NCBI GenBank assembly: GCA_007131065.1
Contig: SLRF01000062.1
Span: forward strand, 1 to 7,685
Direction: 5' to 3'
Source: Candidatus Saccharimonadota bacterium
Lineage (GTDB): Bacteria > Patescibacteriota > Saccharimonadia > QS-5-54-17
Length of the DNA stretch: 7,685 bases
The notes beneath the pieces were generated by a model, which ran no database searches, was not told the origin of the DNA, and was given only the letters and a program-made list of their open reading frames with translations. Both the position numbers and the translations under genes were made by a program. Below, one piece after another: positions 1-4,815 of the stretch. Every line of letters begins with the position of its first letter. The stretch's first letter is position 1.

Positions 1-1057
1 CCGGTTTCGCGCTGATCATGTTGATATGAGCAAATGCCCTGTTTGTGGAGAGAGCGATACTTTCGGGGAGCCCCGACAATTCAATATGATGTTTGAAACG
101 ACAGTTGGCCCAGCTAGTCCAAGGGCGTCAGGCATGATAGGGGAGGATGTTTATACAAAGTACTCTCCTGATAATAAGGTTTATCTACGTCCCGAGACAG
201 CCCAAGGAATCTTTACGAATTTTAGGAATATTGTAGACAGTTTTTATCCAGATATACCATTCGGTATAGCCCAGATAGGTAAGGCGTTTCGTAATGAAAT
301 CAGCCCGCGTGATTTTGTTTTCCGCTCTCGTGAATTCGAACAAATGGAGATAGAGTACTTCGTTCATCCCGATAATTGGGAAGAGGCATTTGAGCAGTGG
401 CGCCAGGATATCCACACTTTCTTAGCCGACATAGGACTGCCGACCGATAACGTCCACGAGCTTGAAGTGCCGGAAGATGAAAGGGCACATTATAGCCAGC
501 GTACTATAGATTTCGAGTTCGACTTTCCGCACAAACGAGATGAGCTGCTCGGCCTGGCTTATCGAACCGATTTTGACCTAGGTGCCCACCAGAAGCATTC
601 CGGCAAGAGCATGGAGTACATTGTAAAAGGTACCAACGAGCGCTTCATACCGCATGTTATCGAGCCATCTTTCGGGGTTGAGAGAGCTGTGATGGCTGTA
701 CTTACAAGCGCCTATACCGAAGAGGAGGTAGATGGAGAGAAGCGCACCTTCCTTAAGTTGCCCGAGCACCTTGCGCCGGTGAGAATGGCGGTTTTCCCGT
801 TGCTCAAGAACAAGCCGGAGCTAGTCGAGAAGGCTCGGCAGGTCCATGAATTACTAGGTAAGGAATTCGGTAACGTCATGTTCGATGATAACGGCAATGT
901 CGGCAAACGTTACCGGCGTCAAGATGAGATAGGGACACCGGTGTGTGTGACTATCGACTTTGACAGCCTAGAAGATGGCACAGTAACGTTGCGAGACCGT
1001 GATAGTATGGACCAACGCAGAGTAAAGATAGAGAATCTCATAAGTGAATTAAGCTAA
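1..1057 (+). CDS. glyQS: Glycyl-tRNA synthetase, alpha2 (dimeric) type, 5' partial
   Basis: Charges tRNA-Gly with glycine in the cytoplasm, using ATP. The gene enters from the left edge: frame 2 is open from the first base and reads RFRADHVD before the first ATG at 26. In this family RFRADH lies inside the protein, so ATG 26 is not the start. About 351 residues are visible. Counting from M at 26, a CPVC zinc-ligand-like pair lies at residues 4-7, and EPRQFNMMF with a YLRPETAQG segment leads into class II motif 2 (FRNE, then RSREFEQMEIEYF). Motif 3 is EPSFGVERAVMAVL. The last ~100 residues, from about LAPVRMAVFPLL, are the HGTP-type anticodon-binding domain. The single-chain layout separates it from the alpha2beta2 GlyQ/GlyS enzyme. 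It ends in tandem TAA TAA, 16 nt before the NYN gene. Identity is very sure; only the N-terminal part is missing. Confidence 0.96.
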   Translation, partial: RFRADHVDMSKCPVCGESDTFGEPRQFNMMFETTVGPASPRASGMIGEDVYTKYSPDNKVYLRPETAQGIFTNFRNIVDSFYPDIPFGIAQIGKAFRNEISPRDFVFRSREFEQMEIEYFVHPDNWEEAFEQWRQDIHTFLADIGLPTDNVHELEVPEDERAHYSQRTIDFEFDFPHKRDELLGLAYRTDFDLGAHQKHSGKSMEYIVKGTNERFIPHVIEPSFGVERAVMAVLTSAYTEEEVDGEKRTFLKLPEHLAPVRMAVFPLLKNKPELVEKARQVHELLGKEFGNVMFDDNGNVGKRYRRQDEIGTPVCVTIDFDSLEDGTVTLRDRDSMDQRRVKIENLISELS

Positions 1058-1073
1058 TAAAGACAGGAGTCAT

Positions 1074-1610
1074 ATGCCAGAGAAGAATACCACCAAAACC
1101 GATAACAACTACGCCTTTATAGACGGCCAGAATTTGAACCTGGGTGTACAATCCCTAGGTTGGAAGCTCGATTATAAAAAGTTTCGCAATTACCTCGAGG
1201 AAGAATTCGGCGTCGTTCGCGCCTATATGTTCGTCGGATTTATGGAGGAGCAACAACCCCTGTATAACGCTCTTCAAGAAGCTGGATTTATACTAGTATT
1301 CAAACCACTAATACGCCACGGCGATAGCGAAATCAAAGGAAATGTCGATTCAGAGTTAGTACTGCAAGTCATGATAGATATCGATCGGTATGACCAGGCG
1401 GTAATAATTACCGGAGACGGCGATTTTGCCGGACTTATAAGGCACCTAGTATCTGTTAAGAAACTGCGCCAAATCATCATACCGAATAAAGACAAGTATT
1501 CTTCATTATTCGATAGGATGGAAGAGTTCGACAGCAAAAACGTTACTTATATGAATGATATACGCAAGCGGGTACAGTACCGCCAGGCTCCACGCAGGAA
1601 ATCTCGTTAA
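1074..1610 (+). CDS. NYN/LabA-like domain protein, putative ribonuclease
   Basis: A 178-residue cytoplasmic protein that is essentially one NYN (PIN-like fold) domain, followed by a basic tail (RKRVQYRQAPRRKSR). NYN proteins of the LabA/DUF88 group are thought to be metal-dependent ribonucleases acting on structured RNA. The acidic residues expected of the active site are visible: D17 and N20 in AFIDGQNLN, D92 in GNVDSELV, and D115 and D117 in ITGDGDFAGLI. No other domain is present. ATG 1074 is supported by AGGAG at 1065-1069, with only 4 nt of spacing. The gene sits 16 nt behind glyQS, so both are probably on one transcript and a role in tRNA or rRNA processing is a reasonable guess. The substrate cannot be told from sequence. 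The basic C-terminus suits RNA binding. Confidence 0.88.
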   Translation: MPEKNTTKTDNNYAFIDGQNLNLGVQSLGWKLDYKKFRNYLEEEFGVVRAYMFVGFMEEQQPLYNALQEAGFILVFKPLIRHGDSEIKGNVDSELVLQVMIDIDRYDQAVIITGDGDFAGLIRHLVSVKKLRQIIIPNKDKYSSLFDRMEEFDSKNVTYMNDIRKRVQYRQAPRRKSR

Positions 1611-1628
1611 GCCGTCGCCTCTATATAT

Positions 1629-2627
1629 TTAGCGTCGAATCTTACTCTTTATGAAATGTAGAATCGGCTTAAGGCGGGGGAGTGTGTTCTCCCACAGTGT
1701 GTAGCTGAATTTCTTTAGCGGTATGTCGAATGATCCTATGTAGGTGACTTTGTTGTCGGTAAACTTGCTTTTAAAAGATCCCACGCCATCGCTTACGTGG
1801 CCGTTGAGGTCGTAGTAAGAGATGCCCGCCTCATGATAGTGACATATGGCGTGCCACTGCAGTAAGTAGTTTGCATAGGTGTCCCTACCTAGAGTGTTAG
1901 ATCCTCCATATAGATATATAGCGGTGTCGCCTCCATGAGCCGCCCACAAGAATGCCGCCGGTTCACCCTGCTTGTTCTGGGCGATCCAAATGATGTTATT
2001 ATCAGCTAATCGGGAGAAAACTTCTCTATAATAATCGTCGGCATAGAGATTGAATCCAGCTCGCTTGGCTGTTGCCTTGTAGAGTTTTAGCATCTTATCG
2101 AAGTCTGCGTCACTACTTACAGTTACGACTTCTAGTTCTTGTCTCTGGCTCTTTCGGATGTCGCGCCGGGTGCCACTTTTTAGATTTTTAAGTATCTCTT
2201 CGGTAGATTGGTTTCGAAGGTCTATTACTGAGGTCTCCGGATGTAGTATTTGCTGCTTGGCTCTGCGCCATGGGCGGGGTGGTTCGTACTTTGTAAATGT
2301 CGGTTCGATCTTAAGTAGGGTGGCGCCTTTGCTCTTGGCGGCCTCGCTTAGACCTTCTAGTAATTTATCGAGGTCGCAATCGTCTGATTTTACGAGTGGA
2401 CCTCTGGGTATATAGGCCAGTTTATAGCCGATTAGCGGTGCTTCTAGCATCAGCATCTGTGCTCCGGCGATTACTGCTCCGTCTTGCTCATCAACGAAGC
2501 GATAACTCTGCCATCCGTTGCGGGCTTTGATATCTGCCCAGGAGGAAAGCTGGAAGGGGTGGGAGTGGGGAGACGACTCGACGAAGTCATTCCACTGTTT
2601 GATGTCTTTTGTTTCTGTAAGCTTCAC
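1629..2627 (-). CDS. FemAB/FemX-family aminoacyltransferase (peptidoglycan bridge type)
   Basis: A 332-residue protein of the FemABX family. Known members move an amino acid from an aminoacyl-tRNA onto the lysine side chain of a lipid-linked peptidoglycan precursor, at the inner face of the membrane. Two tandem GNAT-like halves can be traced. The first has YIPRGPLV (72-79) and LKIEP (105-109). The second begins near residue 145 with the basic LKSGTRRDIRKSQR segment, continues through FLWAAHGG and YLYGGSN (239-244), and ends with YYDLNGHVSDGVGSFKSKF (271-289), the family's typical closing motif. The coiled-coil arm of staphylococcal FemA is not evident, so it is closer to the short FemX form. 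Start is GTG at 2627, preceded by GAGGA with 8 nt spacing. It lies 68 nt downstream of the sugar dehydrogenase and converges on the NYN gene (18 nt between stops). The amino acid donor is unknown. Confidence 0.87.
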   Translation of the reverse strand: MKLTETKDIKQWNDFVESSPHSHPFQLSSWADIKARNGWQSYRFVDEQDGAVIAGAQMLMLEAPLIGYKLAYIPRGPLVKSDDCDLDKLLEGLSEAAKSKGATLLKIEPTFTKYEPPRPWRRAKQQILHPETSVIDLRNQSTEEILKNLKSGTRRDIRKSQRQELEVVTVSSDADFDKMLKLYKATAKRAGFNLYADDYYREVFSRLADNNIIWIAQNKQGEPAAFLWAAHGGDTAIYLYGGSNTLGRDTYANYLLQWHAICHYHEAGISYYDLNGHVSDGVGSFKSKFTDNKVTYIGSFDIPLKKFSYTLWENTLPRLKPILHFIKSKIRR

Positions 2628-2650
2628 GTAGAGCTTCCTCGCTAGTCAGA

Positions 2651-2667
2651 TTTATACTATATATAGT
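2651..2667 (-). promoter_or_regulatory. AT-rich palindrome and possible -10 element upstream of the FemAB gene
   Basis: The 68-nt gap upstream of the FemAB gene contains a perfect 12-bp palindrome, ACTATATATAGT (2656-2667). On the minus strand this is followed at once by TATAAA (2656-2651), a 5/6 match to a -10 box, about 24 nt before the GTG start. No convincing -35 box is seen at 16-18 nt. The gene may therefore have its own promoter as well as readthrough from the sugar dehydrogenase. The palindrome could be a regulator site or simply AT-rich promoter DNA. Confidence 0.35.
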
Positions 2668-2695
2668 CTAACCTAGCCTAGATGCTAGAGCCATA

Positions 2696-3874
2696 CTAGT
2701 CGGCTATAGGGATTATTTGCAGTATGCGATCGTCGTTGTCTGCGGGTGAACCCCTACCGTCGCGGTTACTAGTAAGTAAGTAGATAGTTCCATCAGGCGA
2801 CGTAGTTACGTCGCGAATGCGTCCGTATTCGTCGCTGAATAGAGCAGATAACGATCCGTCTTCGAAGCTATAGCGCCAGAGTGCTTGTGAGCGTAGCCCG
2901 GAGAAGAGTAAGGTCTCTCTCCACTCTACGGGCATTTCCTCTCGGTCATATATCGTTGCACCTGAGGGAGCCCAGGTGTTTGACCCGCTACTAATAAATG
3001 GATTGCGATAATTAGGAACTGGATCGCTTGCTCCTTCATCGGTGTCTACTTCTCCGGCTACTACCGGCCATCCATAGTTAGCCCCAGGCTCTATGCGGTT
3101 GACTTCGTCTCTGGCTCTGGGCCCGTGCTCGGTAGCAAACAGTCTACCTTCAGAGTCCCATGCCAGACCCTGTACGTTGCGATGCCCGATGGAGTAGACA
3201 GGGGAGCCCGGGTAGGGGTTGTCATCCGGTATCGACCCGTCTGCTGCGATACGTAGTATTTTACCGGCCAAAGAAGATTCATCTTGGGATAAGTCCGGCT
3301 CTTCCGCATCGCCGGTGCCAATGTATAGTAAATCGTCGGGCCCGAATGCTATACGACCTCCGTTGTGCGTGAACGCTCCAGGTATGTTGTCGATAATTAC
3401 TGTTTCATCCACCAGTCGATCGTTTTGTAGTCGGTATCTAGATAGACGGTTGGTGTAATTTTCGTCAGTGTAGTATATGAAGACATACCCGGTCTCTGTG
3501 AAATCAGGACCCAAGGCTAAGCCCAGGGTTCCGCCTTCACCGTCTACCTGCGGCAGTTCCAGTAAGGGATCTTCGATTAAGCGGTCATCTCGTATCAAAC
3601 GCACATATCCATTCCGCTCGGTGAAAAATATATCACCGTTTTCTCCAAAGTCGATCGCCCACGGCATCTCGAGATTCTCAGCTACGACCCTAACCTCTAC
3701 ATCGCTCGCCTCTATGCGCTCTATAGGATCGCTCGGATCCTCTCGTATCAAAGAGACAGGCAGGAGGTGGTATAGGGCAACCAGGAGCCCTGCTACTACC
3801 AGGGCGACCAAAGCAGATATAATTAATGTTTTTTTGGTTGAAAGTCGCCTCTTCATATACTTCAATTGTAGCAT
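2696..3874 (-). CDS. Membrane-anchored PQQ-dependent sugar (aldose) dehydrogenase-like protein
   Basis: A 392-residue protein of the soluble-glucose-dehydrogenase / aldose sugar dehydrogenase (GSDH, YliI-like) family, a six-bladed beta-propeller that oxidises aldoses with PQQ. A basic N-terminus and one hydrophobic segment (about residues 16-38) with no lipobox cysteine predict a membrane anchor with the propeller outside. Family motifs are intact: NLEMPWAIDF (67-76), HNGGRIAFGPD (170-180; H170 aligns with the catalytic His), GHRNVQGLAW (230-239), EHGPRARDEVNRI (249-261), NYGWP (266-270) and APSG (302-305). Start is uncertain: ATG 3874 (used here) or ATG 3856, giving MKRRLSTKK. Neither has a good Shine-Dalgarno. 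TACAAT lies 8 nt before ATG 3856, so a leaderless transcript is possible. No PQQ synthesis genes are in the window, so cofactor would have to be scavenged. True activity is unproven; some family members act on other substrates. Confidence 0.85.
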   Translation of the reverse strand: MLQLKYMKRRLSTKKTLIISALVALVVAGLLVALYHLLPVSLIREDPSDPIERIEASDVEVRVVAENLEMPWAIDFGENGDIFFTERNGYVRLIRDDRLIEDPLLELPQVDGEGGTLGLALGPDFTETGYVFIYYTDENYTNRLSRYRLQNDRLVDETVIIDNIPGAFTHNGGRIAFGPDDLLYIGTGDAEEPDLSQDESSLAGKILRIAADGSIPDDNPYPGSPVYSIGHRNVQGLAWDSEGRLFATEHGPRARDEVNRIEPGANYGWPVVAGEVDTDEGASDPVPNYRNPFISSGSNTWAPSGATIYDREEMPVEWRETLLFSGLRSQALWRYSFEDGSLSALFSDEYGRIRDVTTSPDGTIYLLTSNRDGRGSPADNDDRILQIIPIAD

Positions 3875-3964
3875 TTCGGCTTTCTATTACGTGATACTCT
3901 CTGAGCTTACACAGTCATCTAGCGTAGCCCATGTTTCCATAGACACTACATAGGTTGCTTCAGG

Positions 3965-4000
3965 GGTAAAAACGCCTATGTTCGGTAAAAATTCGCCTAT
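3965..4000. repeat. Imperfect direct repeat upstream of the dcw promoter
   Basis: Two copies of GGTAAAAA followed by CGCCTAT: 3965-3979 without an insert, and 3984-4000 with a 2-nt TT insert between the halves. Copy starts are 19 nt apart, about two helical turns. They lie 8-43 nt upstream of the -35 box of the mraZ promoter, and between the divergent sugar dehydrogenase and mraZ genes. The position suits an activator site, but no matching regulator is known to me. Confidence 0.5.
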
Positions 4001-4007
4001 ACGTACC

Positions 4008-4036
4008 TGGACATGGGTAGGCAATAGTTGTATATT
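4008..4036 (+). promoter_or_regulatory. Promoter of the mraZ/dcw operon
   Basis: TGGACA at 4008-4013 (5/6 to TTGACA) and TATATT at 4031-4036 (5/6 to TATAAT) are separated by exactly 17 nt. The predicted start of transcription is near 4043, giving a leader of about 50 nt before ATG 4095. This is the best sigma70-type promoter in the window and no other strong one was seen within the cluster. The first TGGGT element (4014-4018) lies directly behind the -35 box. Confidence 0.7.
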
Positions 4037-4044
4037 GATTGTAG

Positions 4045-4068
4045 TGGGTAGCAGTGGGTAACACCCAC
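4045..4068 (+). promoter_or_regulatory. Probable MraZ operator
   Basis: TGGGT occurs at 4045-4049 and 4055-4059, a direct repeat with 5-nt spacer (period 10 bp). This is the arrangement described for E. coli MraZ boxes (TGGGN with N5 spacers). The second copy also forms an inverted repeat, GTGGGT-AAC-ACCCAC (4054-4068). The cluster starts just past the predicted transcription start, so bound MraZ would block its own promoter. That this MraZ binds here is inference from spacing, sequence and position. Confidence 0.7.
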
Positions 4069-4094
4069 CGATAATCCAAGGAACTAAAAAAATT

Positions 4095-4457
4095 ATGGCA
4101 CGACTCGACTATTTCGAACGAAAACTGGACAACAAGAATCGGTTAACCATGCCGGTAGAAGTACGTCCTGAGTTCGATGATGGGGAAGTGGTCATAACCC
4201 GAGGATTCGGAAACTACTTGCACCTTTATAGTAAACAGACATGGGATGCCGACATGGAATCGGCTTTGTCCGGCGACATACTAGACGAGAAGATCGCAGA
4301 TCTAAACGTCAAGTTTCGTACCGGAAAACAAAGCACGCACCTAGACAGCAAACAGGGTCGCATCACCATCGATCAGAGCTTACTCGACTACGCAGGAATA
4401 GAAAAAGCAGTAGTCGCAGTAAGAGTAGGAAAATACTGGCGTGTCACCGCAGCTTAA
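4095..4457 (+). CDS. mraZ: Transcriptional regulator MraZ
   Basis: First gene of the dcw cluster. MraZ is a DNA-binding ring-forming protein of the SpoVT/AbrB superfamily that controls its own operon and affects RsmH function. Both halves show the family's signature: LDNKNRLTMP with D12 and R16, and LDSKQGRITI with D84 and R89. At 120 residues it is shorter than typical MraZ (about 140-152). It ends almost at the end of the second AbrB half (VGKYWRVTAA), so the usual C-terminal helix is lost. AAGGA at 4078-4082 precedes the ATG by 12 nt, a rather long spacing over an A-rich stretch. Its predicted operator lies directly upstream. Unlike many dcw clusters, where rsmH follows closely, 358 nt separate it from rsmH. 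Confidence 0.95.
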   Translation: MARLDYFERKLDNKNRLTMPVEVRPEFDDGEVVITRGFGNYLHLYSKQTWDADMESALSGDILDEKIADLNVKFRTGKQSTHLDSKQGRITIDQSLLDYAGIEKAVVAVRVGKYWRVTAA

Positions 4458-4487
4458 TCTTTCGTAATCAAAACTGATTGGTACCTT

Positions 4488-4508
4488 CAAAAAACAAAAA
4501 CAAAAAAC
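4488..4508 (+). repeat. A/C tract (CAAAAAC repeat), copy 1
   Basis: A 21-nt run of only A and C in the pattern C-A6-C-A5-C-A6-C, 31 nt after the mraZ stop codon. Similar G-free tracts occur at 4519-4534, 4763-4788, 4819-4853, 5721-5730 and 5883-5912, all on the sense strand of the dcw cluster. I saw none in the other genes of the window. Confidence 0.8.
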
Positions 4509-4512
4509 GTAA

Positions 4513-4540
4513 CCTCCCTCAAAAAAACAAAAACGGGAGG
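4513..4540 (+). other. Hairpin with A/C-tract loop
   Basis: CCTCCC (4513-4518) pairs perfectly with GGGAGG (4535-4540) around a 16-nt loop that consists almost wholly of an A/C tract (4519-4534). No U-run follows, so it is not an intrinsic terminator. The stem would display the A/C tract as a single-stranded loop. Confidence 0.65.
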
Positions 4541-4660
4541 CAAGCGCGAGATCAGCTATGTGGCAGTCAGCAGGTGGTTTTAGGGTATAAACACCTTCTA
4601 AAAAACCCTCGCACCTCAAATCTCCAAAACAACAACTCCACCTCACACGTCTCTCTTTTT

Positions 4661-4681
4661 AAGGAATTATTCTAATTCCTT
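4661..4681 (+). other. Hairpin, 9-bp stem
   Basis: AAGGAATTA (4661-4669) and TAATTCCTT (4673-4681) are perfect complements around a TTC loop. A T-run precedes the stem but none follows it, so it does not resemble a terminator on the + strand. It is the first of three hairpins packed within 100 nt in front of rsmH. Confidence 0.65.
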
Positions 4682-4691
4682 ACCACAACGA

Positions 4692-4717
4692 TCTCTTTTC
4701 ATTCTCTTGAAAAGAGA
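4692..4717 (+). other. Hairpin, 9-bp stem
   Basis: TCTCTTTTC (4692-4700) pairs perfectly with GAAAAGAGA (4709-4717) around an 8-nt loop. The 3' arm, with C4718, can also pair with an upstream pyrimidine stretch beginning GTCTCTC at about 4649, which would compete with this hairpin. Such alternatives are common in attenuator RNAs, but here it is only a possibility. Confidence 0.6.
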
Positions 4718-4722
4718 CAAGC

Positions 4723-4758
4723 AACCCTCCTTAGGCAATTTATTGCCGGGACGGGGTT
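4723..4758 (+). other. Two-tier hairpin upstream of rsmH
   Basis: An inner stem GGCAA (4734-4738) / TTGCC (4743-4747) with a TTTA loop sits inside an outer pairing AACCC (4723-4727) / GGGTT (4754-4758). The 5' internal-loop strand reads CCTCCTT (4726-4732), the same string as the anti-Shine-Dalgarno end of 16S rRNA. It could base-pair with purine-rich ribosome binding sites. It ends 45 nt before the rsmH ribosome binding site. Confidence 0.5.
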
Positions 4759-4762
4759 CATT

Positions 4763-4788
4763 AAAACAAAAACACGAAAAAACAAACA
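4763..4788 (+). repeat. A/C tract, copy upstream of rsmH
   Basis: A-rich stretch with spaced C and a single G (AAAACAAAAACACG, then an A-run with CAAAC). It ends 15 nt before the rsmH Shine-Dalgarno AGGTG at 4803-4807. An unstructured A-rich stretch in this position could help ribosome loading, as S1 and A-rich enhancers do in other bacteria; that role is inferred. Confidence 0.65.
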
Positions 4789-4802
4789 GCTGGCTGCTAC
4801 TT

Positions 4803-4807
4803 AGGTG
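4803..4807 (+). promoter_or_regulatory. Ribosome binding site of rsmH
   Basis: AGGTG, 8 nt before ATG 4816, supports that start even though it adds a low-complexity N-terminus ahead of the conserved HEPVLLD block. Three upstream CACCT segments are exact complements, so this site could be masked by RNA structure. Confidence 0.7.
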
Positions 4808-4815
4808 ATCTTGAC

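Larger units (their letters stand above)
4458..4815 (+). promoter_or_regulatory. Structured non-coding region between mraZ and rsmH (candidate cis-regulatory RNA leader)
   Basis: A 358-nt gap with no convincing gene. It contains at least four clear hairpins (listed separately), two G-free A/C tracts, and weaker alternative pairings: GCGAG 4546-4550 with CTCGC 4608-4612, and AGGTGGTTT 4572-4580 with AAACACCT near 4589-4596 (one bulge). CACCT occurs three times (4592-4596, 4612-4616, 4639-4643). Each copy could pair with AGGTG at 4572-4576 or with the rsmH Shine-Dalgarno AGGTG at 4803-4807. This looks like a regulatory leader for rsmH. I do not recognise RNase P, tmRNA, 6S or a known riboswitch in it. 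A 65-codon ORF at 4478-4675 was judged spurious. Confidence 0.5.

Noticed and set aside
26..1057. ATG 26 as the start of the glycyl-tRNA synthetase gene
   Set aside because: The frame is open upstream to the window edge and encodes RFRADHVD, a conserved internal segment of the family. The gene is 5' truncated by the window.
1607..1672. Inverted repeat TTAAGCCG / CGGCTTAA across the convergent gene ends
   Set aside because: Arms are 8 bp and 50 nt apart, with the second arm inside the FemAB coding sequence and no T-run. A bidirectional terminator is not supported.
4478..4675. 65-codon ORF on the + strand in the mraZ-rsmH gap
   Set aside because: Composition follows the A/C tracts (Lys/Asn/Gln runs). 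There is no Shine-Dalgarno and no recognisable domain, and it runs through three hairpin-forming segments.
4748..4775. tRNA-like T-arm suggested by GGGGTTCATT
   Set aside because: No 5-bp T stem, acceptor stem or anticodon arm can be built around it.
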